A stretch of 64,000 nt of DNA from Congregibacter variabilis. Its GTDB lineage: Bacteria; Pseudomonadota; Gammaproteobacteria; Pseudomonadales; Halieaceae. The DNA is taken from positions 930,001 through 994,000 of the forward strand of contig NZ_CP136864.1 in the NCBI RefSeq assembly GCF_045689235.1, written 5' to 3'. Positions 9,538-19,336 of this stretch are shown piece after piece. Positions within the stretch are counted from its first letter, which is position 1, and each line of letters opens with the position of its first letter. The position numbers and the translations under genes are program-made. Under the pieces are notes generated by a model. It searched no databases. It was not told the origin of the DNA and saw only the letters and a list, made by a program, of their open reading frames with translations.

Positions 9538-9767
9538 AGCGTGTCTCTCCTACTATTCGGCACCGTACCCAAGACGCAGTGTATCGCAAAGGTAGCTGCC
9601 GCGAAGGACGCATATTGGGAACTTTCCCCTATCCAGTGAGTCGATTAAGGGAGATTCGGGTGCCCCTGGGCGCCTTACTCCGCTAGAATCGCACCCTTCT
9701 TGCGTGCGCTGCATGCGAGAAAGCCCATCACATCGACTACGCTGACAGAATACCGACGGGAGAGACC

Positions 9768-10724
9768 TTGACCTCTAGCGATTTGAGACAACTGGAACAG
9801 TGGCTGGACCAGCAAATTATTGGCCAGAGCCATCTTGTGCAACGGCTCCTGATTGCCTTACTGGCCGACGGCCACTTGCTCGTAGAAGGTGCACCGGGGC
9901 TTGCAAAAACCCGGGCCATCAAATCCCTGGGCGATGCTCTGGAGGGCAGTTTTCACCGAATCCAGTTTACGCCGGATCTGCTCCCCGGTGATGTCACCGG
10001 CACAGAAATTTACCGTCCCCAGGAAGCAAGCTTTCATTTCCAACAAGGTCCGGTATTTAGCAACCTTGTGCTGGCTGACGAAATTAACCGTGCACCGGCA
10101 AAAGTGCAGTCAGCGCTCCTGGAAGCCATGGCAGAACGCCAGGTCAGTGTGGGCAGCCAAAGCTACGCCCTCCCACGTCTGTTTTTGGTGATGGCCACGC
10201 AAAACCCTATTGAACAGGAAGGCACTTACCCATTACCCGAGGCTCAGCTTGATCGGTTTTTGCTCCACGTTAAAGTTGATTACCCAGACGCCGAAGCGGA
10301 GCGACAAATACTACGCCTTACGCGATCCGAGGCGGCCACTGGCTCTATTAACGACGCACCACAGCTGGCACAAGAAAGTGTTTTTCAGGCCAGAAAAGAA
10401 GCCTTGGCCTTGCACATGGCTCCCGCAGTTGAGGAGTACATTGTTCAGCTTGTGATCGCCACAAGGGACCCCGCGCCCTATAGCGAAGATCTCGCACACT
10501 GGCTGGACTATGGAGGCAGTCCTCGGGCAACCATTGCCCTTGACCGCTGCGCCCGCGCTCACGCCTGGCTCCATGGCAGGGATTTTGTATCACCCGACGA
10601 TGTTCAGGCGGTCGCGGCTGATGTTTTCCGGCATCGACTGCTCCTTAGTTTTGAAGCAGAAGCTGCGGGCGTGCGCAGTGATGACGTGATCGACGAACTA
10701 CTTCGTCTGGTGCCGGTGGCCTGA
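9768..10724 (+). CDS. moxR: MoxR-family AAA+ ATPase
   Basis: 318 residues starting at TTG 9768, with GGGAGAG about 7 nt upstream; no ATG lies before the conserved domain. Walker A is GAPGLAKT (about residues 41-48), Walker B LVLADEIN (about residues 100-107), then the ATQNPIEQEGTYPLPEAQLDRF block typical of MoxR (quoted as ATQNPIEQEG and PEAQLDRF). MoxR ATPases are chaperone-like factors that act with vWA proteins to mature or insert metal-dependent or envelope complexes. First gene of a six-gene operon (MoxR, DUF58, DUF4381, BatA, BatB-TPR, BatD), 7 nt before the next gene. Confidence 0.93.
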   Translation: MTSSDLRQLEQWLDQQIIGQSHLVQRLLIALLADGHLLVEGAPGLAKTRAIKSLGDALEGSFHRIQFTPDLLPGDVTGTEIYRPQEASFHFQQGPVFSNLVLADEINRAPAKVQSALLEAMAERQVSVGSQSYALPRLFLVMATQNPIEQEGTYPLPEAQLDRFLLHVKVDYPDAEAERQILRLTRSEAATGSINDAPQLAQESVFQARKEALALHMAPAVEEYIVQLVIATRDPAPYSEDLAHWLDYGGSPRATIALDRCARAHAWLHGRDFVSPDDVQAVAADVFRHRLLLSFEAEAAGVRSDDVIDELLRLVPVA

Positions 10725-10731
10725 TACGCCG

Positions 10732-11721
10732 ATGTTAACGCTGGACCCCTCGCAACCTGCCCAAGGCGCCGCAGTTGATATTGCGCGCCTATTGGCCCTG
10801 CGCTTTCCTGCGCGCCAGCTCGATATCCGGCGGCGACGGCGCGCTCTTGCACAGCTCTCCGGCGGCCAACGCTCGAACTTTCGTGGGAGAGGTATTGAGT
10901 TCGAAGAGGTGCGGGGCTATCAACCCGGCGATGATATTCGAGCCATCGACTGGCGTGTTACCGCACGCACAGGATCAGCGCACACAAAACTTTTTCATGA
11001 GGAGCGGGAACGCCCGGTGCTTCTGGTCGTAGATCAGCGTTCGTCTATGCAATTTGGCTCACAGAACTGTTTCAAGCTCGTACTCGCTGCAGAGATTGCG
11101 GCGCTTTTGGCCTGGAGTGCACTCGCCAGCAATGAGCGTGTAGGTGGTCTACTGATGCGTGACACAGACCACTGGGAAATGCGCCCGCGAAATAGCCGGC
11201 GCACGGTACTGGCTCTGCTTTCCGCTCTTGCTGAGCCACCAGCATCCAGTCAAGCCGCTGACAGCGGTGACGCCGAAAAAAATCGCTTCAGCACATTGCT
11301 GCGCAGCGTACGCAGAGTCGCCCGCCCCGGATCGAGCATCTTCATCATCAGTGACTTTGAAGGGGCTGAAGACGATGACGCTCGCGAAGAGTTGTTTCAA
11401 CTGGCGCGTCATGTCGAGATAACGGCCATCCACTGCAGCGACCCACTGGAAGCGCAGCTTCCCCCTGCGGGTCGCTACAGCGTTACCGACGGCCAGGCAC
11501 GCGCAGACCTCGACACGGGCATCTTCGGACTTTCCCAGCGTTTTGCAGAACTGTATGCCTCCCGCGTGGATGGCTACCAACAGCAACTCCAGCGACTGGG
11601 GATCCCGATGCTCAGCGCCAGCACCACTCAGGCCCCGCTCACGCTCCTTAGAAACATCTATGGCGGTGCTGGCAGTCCGACTGAGGCTTCAGACTCGGCG
11701 AAGGTAACAAATGGAGGCTGA
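10732..11721 (+). CDS. DUF58 domain protein (vWA-like fold)
   Basis: 329 residues. The DUF58 signature is present: RGRGIEFEEVRGYQPGDDIR followed by AIDWRVTARTG (about residues 52-82), then a vWA-like beginning PVLLVVDQRSSM. DUF58 proteins always travel with MoxR ATPases and are thought to be their client or adaptor in envelope stress and oxygen-tolerance (Bat) systems. No signal peptide or membrane span is evident, so it is probably cytoplasmic. It lies 7 nt after moxR and overlaps the DUF4381 gene by 11 nt. Confidence 0.9.
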   Translation: MLTLDPSQPAQGAAVDIARLLALRFPARQLDIRRRRRALAQLSGGQRSNFRGRGIEFEEVRGYQPGDDIRAIDWRVTARTGSAHTKLFHEERERPVLLVVDQRSSMQFGSQNCFKLVLAAEIAALLAWSALASNERVGGLLMRDTDHWEMRPRNSRRTVLALLSALAEPPASSQAADSGDAEKNRFSTLLRSVRRVARPGSSIFIISDFEGAEDDDAREELFQLARHVEITAIHCSDPLEAQLPPAGRYSVTDGQARADLDTGIFGLSQRFAELYASRVDGYQQQLQRLGIPMLSASTTQAPLTLLRNIYGGAGSPTEASDSAKVTNGG

Positions 11722-12181
11722 TGCAATCGTCAATATGTTGGAGCCTCTGCGGGAACCCACTGCCGTGCATTGGTGGCCTCTGGCGCCGGGATGGTGGGTG
11801 CTCGCCGCACTAATTTTGACACTCGCTGGCTACGGACTGCGGCGTTTGTGGCTATTCCATCTTCGAGCTGCACCTTTGCGTGCAGCCCGCAGAGCGTTTG
11901 CGGACATCGAGGCAACAAGCGAGGCAAACGCCGAACAGGCTGCCGCATTAGGGCAACTGCAACGTCGGCTAGCTATTGCGGTGGCGGGGCGTAAAGCCTG
12001 CGCCGGACTCACGGGACAGGCCTGGGCGGATTTTTTGAACTCCCTGTCAAGAAGCAAAAACGCCTACTTCGACGGCAGGCTCGCAGAATTGAACTACCTT
12101 CCCAGCATAAGCCCCCAAGACTGCAATGACGCTTTAGACGCCACCCGTCGATGGCTCAGCGATCTGGAGCGACCACTGTGA
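11711..12181 (+). CDS. DUF4381 membrane protein
   Basis: 156 residues. N-terminus EPTAVHWWPLAPGWW leads into one membrane span (about residues 27-46, ending GYGLRR), followed by a cytoplasmic helical domain with W-ADFLNSLSR and YFDGRLAELNY. This layout (LREP...WWPLAPGWW-TM) is characteristic of DUF4381, found almost only between DUF58 and BatA genes in gammaproteobacterial Bat operons. The biochemical role is unknown; anchoring the MoxR/DUF58 pair at the inner membrane is a reasonable guess. Overlaps both neighbours. Confidence 0.85.
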   Translation: MEADAIVNMLEPLREPTAVHWWPLAPGWWVLAALILTLAGYGLRRLWLFHLRAAPLRAARRAFADIEATSEANAEQAAALGQLQRRLAIAVAGRKACAGLTGQAWADFLNSLSRSKNAYFDGRLAELNYLPSISPQDCNDALDATRRWLSDLERPL

Positions 12182-13215
12182 TTACGCTGGTGTGGCCTGC
12201 GATGCTCCTGTTACTACCGCTGCCCTGGGTGTTCCGCCGCTTTGTTCCGCCGCGCAGCACAGAACGCCCGGCATTGCGCGCTCCATTTTTTGAGCGCTGG
12301 CAGAGTCTTGCCAATGACGACGAAAAATCCGTGGTCAGTGTGTCGGCTAAAGTGCCTGCAATCGCATTGTGGGCAATTTGGCTTTGCATGCTACTTGCAG
12401 CTGCGCGGCCTCTTTGGGTGGGCGAGGCCATCGAATTACCCAATAGCGGGCGAGATCTAATGCTGGCCGTGGATATTTCAGGGAGTATGCGCGTCGAAGA
12501 TATGCAGGTTGGTAATCGTATGGCCCGACGTATTGATGCGGTAAAGCAATTGGGTAGCGATTTCATGTCCCGCCGCAGTGGCGATCGTCTGGGGCTCATT
12601 CTGTTTGGAAGTCGCGCCTATCTGCAATCACCGCTGAGTTTCGATATTCAAACCGTACAGCGATTTTTACTCGAGTCACAGATTGGATTTGCCGGGCAGG
12701 AAACAGCCATCGGAGACGCCATAGGTCTGGCCGTAAAACGACTACAGGAACGCCCAGCGACCAGTCGAGTACTCATTCTGCTCACTGACGGTCAGGACAC
12801 TGCCAGCACCGTAGACCCTTTGGAAGCCGCTAATCTCGCTGCAGATCTTGGCGTTCGCATTTATACCATCGGCATAGGAGCAGACTCCCTAACCCTCCCG
12901 GGCCTGCTTGGCTCCCCTCTGGGTGCGCGCACAGTGAACCCTTCGGCTGACCTTGATGAAAGCAGTCTCATCGCCATTGCCTCTAGTACCGGCGGACAAT
13001 ACTTTCGGGCCAGAGATCCGCAAGAACTGGCAACGGTGTATCGCCTCCTTGAGCAACTTGAACCTGTGGAGGTCGATAAAGCCCTGTATCGGCCGCAGCA
13101 ATCGCTTACAGCGCTACCGCTTTTACTGGCTATAGCACTGAGTTTTATTCTCGTGCTGCGCTTTCTCTGGCTGCATCGCTCGCCATCGCTCGACCTTAGT
13201 GTGCAAAAGTCGTGA
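12178..13215 (+). CDS. batA: BatA-like vWA-domain membrane protein
   Basis: 345 residues from GTG 12178, which overlaps the DUF4381 stop in a GTGA junction with GGAG upstream; an in-frame ATG at 12151 is possible but less likely. Two N-terminal hydrophobic segments flank the start of a vWA domain with MIDAS motif AVDISGSM (about residue 98) and a downstream LLTDGQDT. A C-terminal span precedes the end. BatA proteins are inner-membrane vWA proteins of the Bacteroides aerotolerance type, working with MoxR. The next gene again overlaps by 4 bp. Confidence 0.9.
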   Translation: MITLVWPAMLLLLPLPWVFRRFVPPRSTERPALRAPFFERWQSLANDDEKSVVSVSAKVPAIALWAIWLCMLLAAARPLWVGEAIELPNSGRDLMLAVDISGSMRVEDMQVGNRMARRIDAVKQLGSDFMSRRSGDRLGLILFGSRAYLQSPLSFDIQTVQRFLLESQIGFAGQETAIGDAIGLAVKRLQERPATSRVLILLTDGQDTASTVDPLEAANLAADLGVRIYTIGIGADSLTLPGLLGSPLGARTVNPSADLDESSLIAIASSTGGQYFRARDPQELATVYRLLEQLEPVEVDKALYRPQQSLTALPLLLAIALSFILVLRFLWLHRSPSLDLSVQKS

Positions 13216-15038
13216 ACGAGATCATCGCTAACTTCCATTTTCTGCGCCCGCAGTGGCTGCTACTACTTATACCCAGCGTCTTTCTCGCGGTGCTGCTGTG
13301 GCGCCAGCGCGGGGGCGAAGCCAGCTGGTCGCGCATCGTCGCTCCAGAGCTCCTCGAGCATTTGATTAGTCAGGATTCTGTTCGCCGCGGTCGAAGTGGG
13401 CTCCCTGCATTACTGCTGGCCTGGGTTATTGCAATACTTGCTGCCGCAGGACCAAGCTGGCAGCAGCTGCCCCAGCCGGTACTGCAAAAACAAGATGCGC
13501 TGGTTCTTGTGCTTGATCTTAGCTACTCCATGCTAGCCACCGATCTACAGCCCTCTCGGGGGGACCGGGTGAGACGCAAGCTACTGGATTTACTTCGGGA
13601 GCGCCGAGAAGGCCTGACGGCATTGATTGCCTACGCCGGAGACGCGCATATCGTCGCGCCGCTTACTGATGACAATCCAACCATAGCTAACTTACTACCC
13701 GCATTGACGCCCGAGATGATGCCCCTGCCGGGCTCAAACCCTGTTGACGCCCTGGAGCGCGCAGTCGCTCTGCTGGATTCGGCGGGCGTTCGTCGTGGCA
13801 GAATTCTCCTTGTGACAGATGGCGTTCGCCAACGCGACATCAGTGCTATGCGCGAGATGCTCGCGGGGCAGCCCAGAGAAATGGCAGTGCTAGGCGTGGG
13901 CACCCGTGTAGGTGCGCCCATTGCCCTGCCCGGCGGCGGATTTCTCAAGGACGACAGCGGAGAAATAGTGGTTCCCGCGCTGGACGAAGACTTGCTCATG
14001 GAGCTCGCCAGCGCCACCGGGGGGGCGTATCGCACCATGACCGTAGATGACAGTGATCTGCAGGCGTTGCTCACAAGCACGGACATTGTGGATGATGACG
14101 ACACTATTTCTCTTGATCGTCGCGCTGACCGCTGGCAGGACATGGCTCACTGGCTGGTCCTTCCCTTGCTTCTTTTGGTACTTGGAAGTTTTCGTAAGGG
14201 CTGGGTCTATCTTCTCCCACTGCTGGTGACGGTATTCCCCTCTCAGCACAGCGAAGCTTTCGAATGGCAGGATCTGTGGCTGCGCGCCGACCAGCAGGCG
14301 CAGCGCGCCCTGGCCGAAGGGGATGCCGCCCGCGCCGCAGAGCTCTTTAAAGATCCCGCCTGGCGAGGCACCGCAGCATTTAGCGATGAAAATTACTCGG
14401 CAGCCGCTGAGGCTTTTTCTGCCCAGGACAGCGCTGACGCCTGGTACAACCGAGGCAACGCACTGGCCGCTCAAGGAGAACTGGATGCAGCGATCAATGC
14501 CTACAAAAAATCTCTCGAGCGTGCACCAGACCAACAGGATGCGCTGAAAAACCTTGCCACCGTCGAGCAATTGCGAGATCAGCAGCAACAGGAACAAGAT
14601 GGCCAGCAAGGGGATTCGCAGCAACAGCCTCAGGATTCAGATGGTAACCGCGAGCAGCAAAGCGGCGACAACAGTCAACAGAGCCAGCAGTCCCAGGATC
14701 CTCAGGACCAGTCGGGAGAACAAAACAGCGGCCATGAGGGTTCCAGCGACCAATCACAGCCAGAGGGTGGCCAGGAACAGAACCAGCAAGACACAGATAG
14801 TGACAATGGCTCCCAGGGAGACAGCGAGCAATCGGAGCAGGCACAAGCTCGACCCATGCCGCAACCGCAGATAGATAATAGTGCAATGCAGGAAGACCTT
14901 GAGAAAGACCAGGCGATGCAGCAGTGGTTGCGTCGTGTACCGGATGACCCCTCAGGCCTGTTACGAGAAAAGTTTCGTTTTGAAAGTCGCCAGCGACAGC
15001 AGCAAGGAAAGAGCCGTGACACAAAAGAAATTTGGTAG
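13212..15038 (+). CDS. batB: BatB/BatC fusion: vWA domain plus TPR and Gln-rich tail
   Basis: 608 residues from GTG 13212, overlapping the batA stop (GTGA). The order is: N-terminal membrane segments; vWA domain with MIDAS VLDLSYSM (about residue 101) and LLVTDGVR; further hydrophobic segments about residues 310-350; TPR repeats with WYNRGNALAAQGELDAAI (about 411-450); then a roughly 100-residue Q/S/D/E-rich low-complexity tail. In Bacteroides BatB and BatC (TPR) are separate, while in many proteobacteria they are fused as here. The TPR part probably faces the periplasm as a protein-docking platform. Known role only by family: envelope and oxygen tolerance. Confidence 0.9.
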   Translation: MNEIIANFHFLRPQWLLLLIPSVFLAVLLWRQRGGEASWSRIVAPELLEHLISQDSVRRGRSGLPALLLAWVIAILAAAGPSWQQLPQPVLQKQDALVLVLDLSYSMLATDLQPSRGDRVRRKLLDLLRERREGLTALIAYAGDAHIVAPLTDDNPTIANLLPALTPEMMPLPGSNPVDALERAVALLDSAGVRRGRILLVTDGVRQRDISAMREMLAGQPREMAVLGVGTRVGAPIALPGGGFLKDDSGEIVVPALDEDLLMELASATGGAYRTMTVDDSDLQALLTSTDIVDDDDTISLDRRADRWQDMAHWLVLPLLLLVLGSFRKGWVYLLPLLVTVFPSQHSEAFEWQDLWLRADQQAQRALAEGDAARAAELFKDPAWRGTAAFSDENYSAAAEAFSAQDSADAWYNRGNALAAQGELDAAINAYKKSLERAPDQQDALKNLATVEQLRDQQQQEQDGQQGDSQQQPQDSDGNREQQSGDNSQQSQQSQDPQDQSGEQNSGHEGSSDQSQPEGGQEQNQQDTDSDNGSQGDSEQSEQAQARPMPQPQIDNSAMQEDLEKDQAMQQWLRRVPDDPSGLLREKFRFESRQRQQQGKSRDTKEIW

Positions 15039-16701
15039 CCGCTTTGAATGGTTGGTGCTGACTAGCCTTCTGGCCCTGCTAAGCTGGCCAGCGCAGGCCG
15101 CGCTTCAAGCATCACTGGATCGCTATAACATTGCCATGGGTGACAGTGTGCGACTTTCCTTGCGCAGCGATGACGACAGTAATCCAGCCGATGCTGACTT
15201 GAGCGCGCTTCAGGAACTCTTTGAGGTACTGCAAAGTTCCTCCAACGTCAGTACGCGCATTGTGAACGGTGAGCGAAGTCAGACGCGAGAGCTCACCCTG
15301 GAGTTAACGCCGATAAAAGAAGGCTCCCTGATCATCCCACCCTTTGAAGTCGACGGTAAGCGTAGCGAGGCGCTGGCAGTAACCGTGGGACCGGAGCCTA
15401 GCGTACAAGCTACCGATGAGGTTGTGATTTTTGAAGCTGAGGTAGACCGATCTCAAGTCTACGTTCAGGGACAGCTTTTGTTGACGCTGAGAGTTCAGCA
15501 GGCAGTCAACCTGGATTCACGCAGTATTAGCGAGCTCGAAATTAGCAACGCCTACGTAGAGACTCTAGGGCAGAACTCTTTTCAGCGCACCATAAATGGC
15601 CGGCCCTGGCTGGTGCACGAAGTCCGCTATGCGCTGTTTCCCGAATCCAGTGGTGAGCTGGTGATTCCCGCGCAAACCTTTTCTGGACGAATTGCCTCTG
15701 GGCGCCGCACATTATTTGACACACGCCCGGCGGGAAGATTACTCCGACGGCGCAGTGAAGAACTCGTCATCCCGGTTCTTCCGCGGCCGGCAAGCTACCC
15801 CGCTGCAACCTGGCTACCCTCCTCCAAGCTGAGCATAGAGGAGCAATGGTCGGCGCCCCTTGATGAGCTGCGGATCGGTGACTCAGTGACTCGTACTATC
15901 ACCATTACCGGTGAAGGTCTGCAGGGCGCACAGCTACCCCCTATTGACGGCAACAGTGCTTCTGGATTGCGCGCCTATCCAGACCAACCCCTGATCAACA
16001 ACGTGAATGGTGACAAAGGCGTTACCGGTATTCGTGTAGACAGCCTTGCCCTGGTGGCGGTAAGTGACGGCGTTTACGAACTACCAGCGCTGGAAATCCC
16101 CTGGTGGGATACCGAAAGTGACAGCCTGCAATTCGCAAGACTGCCGGCGCAACGGCTCACGGTACTGCCCAGCGCCGCGGCGCCGGGTAAAGCTGATGGG
16201 ACGAGCGCTTCACCCCTGGAGCTCACGGATCAAGCCACACAGAGCGTTAACGGCGCGGTGAGCAGCACCAACGTTTGGGCCCTGATCGCTGCAGCCTGCG
16301 CCAGCGGATGGATTCTCACCTCCTTTATGTGGTGGCGTCGCTCGAAAAAGCCCGCCCCACAGGCACCTCAGAAACCCACAGCATCTAGCTCTGTGCCAAA
16401 ACTCTTTGATGCCTGCAAGAGCAATGACCCGAGCCTGGCGCGAGAAGCACTTCGAGCCTGGCTGCGTGAGCAAGGTCATGCTGGCCCCATAGGCGATTGG
16501 CTCCGGGAGCAAAACTCCCCGCCCCTTCAGAAGGCGGTGGAGGCGTTGGAGAGCTGCCTGTATCGTGGTGACTCTGAGCGGGATCCTCAGGCCAACCGCT
16601 GGGACGGTAGCGATCTTGCGGCAGCTGTCCGCGCCCTGCCCAAGACTAAAGCCACCGCCAAGACGAACAACGCGCTACCGGAGCTATACCTAAGCCAGTG
16701 A
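15016..16701 (+). CDS. batD: BatD family protein
   Basis: 561 residues from GTG 15016, inside the end of batB, with AAGGAAAG just upstream. From this start a clear signal peptide appears (hydrophobic core to SWPAQAAL). The bulk is beta-rich, with repeated Ig-like modules, e.g. VQGQLLLTLRVQQAV, which is the BatD pattern. One membrane span lies about residues 415-435 (ALIAAACASGWILTSFMWW), followed by a short cytoplasmic domain. Thus a periplasmic Bat subunit anchored by a single helix. Last gene of the operon; its 3' end overlaps the convergent pepN gene by 12 bp. Confidence 0.88.
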   Translation: MTQKKFGSRFEWLVLTSLLALLSWPAQAALQASLDRYNIAMGDSVRLSLRSDDDSNPADADLSALQELFEVLQSSSNVSTRIVNGERSQTRELTLELTPIKEGSLIIPPFEVDGKRSEALAVTVGPEPSVQATDEVVIFEAEVDRSQVYVQGQLLLTLRVQQAVNLDSRSISELEISNAYVETLGQNSFQRTINGRPWLVHEVRYALFPESSGELVIPAQTFSGRIASGRRTLFDTRPAGRLLRRRSEELVIPVLPRPASYPAATWLPSSKLSIEEQWSAPLDELRIGDSVTRTITITGEGLQGAQLPPIDGNSASGLRAYPDQPLINNVNGDKGVTGIRVDSLALVAVSDGVYELPALEIPWWDTESDSLQFARLPAQRLTVLPSAAAPGKADGTSASPLELTDQATQSVNGAVSSTNVWALIAAACASGWILTSFMWWRRSKKPAPQAPQKPTASSSVPKLFDACKSNDPSLAREALRAWLREQGHAGPIGDWLREQNSPPLQKAVEALESCLYRGDSERDPQANRWDGSDLAAAVRALPKTKATAKTNNALPELYLSQ

Positions 16702-19335
16702 CTTGCTAAGGACTTCGTATACGTCAGGCGACAAAGACGGCAATTCAGATAAACGCTCCAGCTCTGCGCGCATGAGCGTTGCACCTTGGGCATAGTTGTT
16801 CCAGCGTGTAAGCGGGGTAAGCAGCCGCGAAGCAATTTGCGGATTCTGCTCGTTAAGCGTTTCTACCACCTCGCCCAGTAAGCGATACCCCGCACCATCG
16901 TGTTTATGAAAGTGAACCGCGTTAGCATTTGCAAAAGCGCCAATGAGTGCACGAATCTTGTTGGGATTACGACTGTCATAAGCGGGATGCTCCATCAAGG
17001 CCCGCACACGAGCAATAGAATCGCCGCTGGTATTCTCTGCCTGCACAGACAACCAGTGATTCATGGCAAGTGTTTCATCCTTAAAACGCGCGTAAAAATC
17101 GTCGATCAAGGAATCGCCCAGAGCCGCATCGCCCTCGCGCAGCACCGTGCGCAGAGCAACCAGGCGGTTTGTCAGATTATCCGCAGAAAAATAGTACTGT
17201 GCCGCCAGAGACACTCCCTGCTCGTCGCCGGTTGCCAGATAATCGAGGGCAACATTCGCCAAAGCCCGAGCACCTATCTGCTCGCCAATTGCGGCATAAG
17301 GCGCAGTCACTCGATAGCTATCAAAAAGTTGCTGCCAGCGTTCCCGAAACGTTTCTGCCAAAGCCTGTCGCAGTGCCTGTCGCGCGCGAAAGATCCCATG
17401 CACATCGGCCTTGCCGCTGTGGCTGGCAAGCTCGGCAAGATAGGTCTCTGAGGGGAGTCGCAACATATCTGCCTGTACCGCGGGATCCAGAGATTGGCTG
17501 CAGATAGCGTTCACTGCCTCTTCCAAAAGCGGATCCAAAGACACGCGATGCGGCTCAGCCTGTAATTCCTGTAATGCAGACACCATCAATTGCTGCAGGG
17601 AATCCCAGCGTACAAACTCATCATCGTCGCGACTTACCAGAGCCAGTAACTGCTCGCGGGTATAGGGGTAGTCCACGCGTACAGGTGCCGAAAAGCCACG
17701 CAATAAAGAAGGCGTTGGGCATTCGGGCAATCCACTAAAACGAAACTCCTGTTCGGGCTTATCAACAATCAGAATACGATGGGTGTTATCGGCAGACTCC
17801 GGGTCTGGAGCCTCTCCATCGAGCGTCAGACGCAGGTTGCCTGCCTCTCCAAGTAGACCCATAGCCAGGGGAATCACCAAGGCTTCCTTGTCACTTTGTC
17901 CCGGCGTCGCTGGCGTCTCCTGCGAAACGGACAGGGTATAAACGCCCTGCTCAGCGTCCCAGTCATCTCGAATCGTCAACTCCGGTGTGCCTGCCTGGGA
18001 ATACCAGCGCTTGAAATCACTAAGATTCTTGCCCGAGGCATCTTCCATGGCGGACACAAAATCATCACAGGTCACCGCCTGGCCGTCATGCCTGTCAAAG
18101 TACAGGTCACTGCCGCGACGAAAATCCTCTTCGCCCAGCAATGTATGCAGCATTCGCACAACTTCGGCGCCTTTTTCATAGACAGTGAGCGTATAAAAAT
18201 TGGATATCTCAATGAACGATGCAGGACGCACGGGATGTGACATAGGGCCCGCGTCTTCCGCAAACTGCAGCGTTCGCATAACCATGGCATCCTCCACCCG
18301 CTTTAAAGACCGCGAGCCCATGTCCGCAGAAAACTCCGCATCTCTGAAAACAGTGAAGCCCTCTTTGAGACTCAGCTGAAACCAATCCCTGCAGGTGACC
18401 CGGTTGCCTGACCAATTGTGAAAGTATTCGTGCGCGACAATGCTTTCGATTCTTTGATAACCAGCGTCCGTGGTGGTGTCGGGCGCTGCGAGCACGCAAG
18501 AAGTGTTAAAAATATTGAGGCTCTTGTTTTCCATCGCCCCCATATTGAAGTCATCAACCGCCACAATATGAAAAACATCCAGATCATATTCTCGACCAAA
18601 GCGCTCCTCGTCCCAGCGCATAGAGCGCTTTAGTGAGTCCATGGCGTGCGCACACTTATCAAGGTCTTTCTCTTCGACGAGTATGATCAACCGAACCTTG
18701 CGACCATTCATCGTGATGAAGGTATCTTCTACCCGCGAAAGGTTTCCCGCCACCAGCGCAAAGAGATAGCTCGGCTTGGGGAAAGGGTCATCCCACACCG
18801 CGCGATGTCGATCGCCGGGAAGCTCCATGGACTGAACAAGATTGCCGTTACTCAACAGTTCCGGGCACTGTCTGGCATCGGCATCTACCGTGACATGATA
18901 GGTGGACATCACATCAGGGCGGTCCGGGAACCAGGTGATCTTTCGAAAACCCTCGGCCTCACACTGGGTGCAAAAGAGCCCCCGAGAACGATAAAGACCT
19001 TCCAAGGACGTATTGGACTGGGGATAAATACGCGCTGTAGTTTCCAAAACCCCACTGGCGGGCAGGCCGCTGACACATAAAAAGTCATCGCTCAATTCGT
19101 AGTCGTCTGACGCCAGCGTTTCGCCATCTAATGCCAGGGCCTGCAACTCGAGTTCCTGGCCATTGAGCACCAAAGTCGCGGTGTCTGAGGCGTGATCCGA
19201 TCGTTTGAAGTGCAGTCGCGCGTGCACAAGGCTGTGGTCGTCGAATAGCTCGAAATGCAGTTCCGTGTAGCTAATGCCGTAATCCGGCGCCTTATATTCG
19301 CTAAGAAAAATTGTTTTTGGCTGCGCATCGCGCAT
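16690..19335 (-). CDS. pepN: Aminopeptidase N (M1 family)
   Basis: 881 residues from ATG 19335, which has GGAGAG upstream and lies 1 nt after the DUF2797 stop; an in-frame start at 19401 inside that gene is unlikely. M1 signatures: substrate-binding GAMEN, zinc site HEYFHNW at 302-308 followed by LKEGF with the third ligand Glu. The length and HExxH position match E. coli PepN (870 aa, H297). It removes N-terminal amino acids from peptides in the cytoplasm. The final gene of a tight minus-strand run beginning at nadK. Confidence 0.96.
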   Translation of the reverse strand: MRDAQPKTIFLSEYKAPDYGISYTELHFELFDDHSLVHARLHFKRSDHASDTATLVLNGQELELQALALDGETLASDDYELSDDFLCVSGLPASGVLETTARIYPQSNTSLEGLYRSRGLFCTQCEAEGFRKITWFPDRPDVMSTYHVTVDADARQCPELLSNGNLVQSMELPGDRHRAVWDDPFPKPSYLFALVAGNLSRVEDTFITMNGRKVRLIILVEEKDLDKCAHAMDSLKRSMRWDEERFGREYDLDVFHIVAVDDFNMGAMENKSLNIFNTSCVLAAPDTTTDAGYQRIESIVAHEYFHNWSGNRVTCRDWFQLSLKEGFTVFRDAEFSADMGSRSLKRVEDAMVMRTLQFAEDAGPMSHPVRPASFIEISNFYTLTVYEKGAEVVRMLHTLLGEEDFRRGSDLYFDRHDGQAVTCDDFVSAMEDASGKNLSDFKRWYSQAGTPELTIRDDWDAEQGVYTLSVSQETPATPGQSDKEALVIPLAMGLLGEAGNLRLTLDGEAPDPESADNTHRILIVDKPEQEFRFSGLPECPTPSLLRGFSAPVRVDYPYTREQLLALVSRDDDEFVRWDSLQQLMVSALQELQAEPHRVSLDPLLEEAVNAICSQSLDPAVQADMLRLPSETYLAELASHSGKADVHGIFRARQALRQALAETFRERWQQLFDSYRVTAPYAAIGEQIGARALANVALDYLATGDEQGVSLAAQYYFSADNLTNRLVALRTVLREGDAALGDSLIDDFYARFKDETLAMNHWLSVQAENTSGDSIARVRALMEHPAYDSRNPNKIRALIGAFANANAVHFHKHDGAGYRLLGEVVETLNEQNPQIASRLLTPLTRWNNYAQGATLMRAELERLSELPSLSPDVYEVLSKSLA

Positions 19336-19336
19336 A

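Noticed and set aside
13890..14624. 244-residue minus-strand frame
   Set aside because: Opposes the vWA/TPR protein and shows only composition-driven openness.
16900..17451. 183-residue plus-strand frame
   Set aside because: Shadow of pepN.
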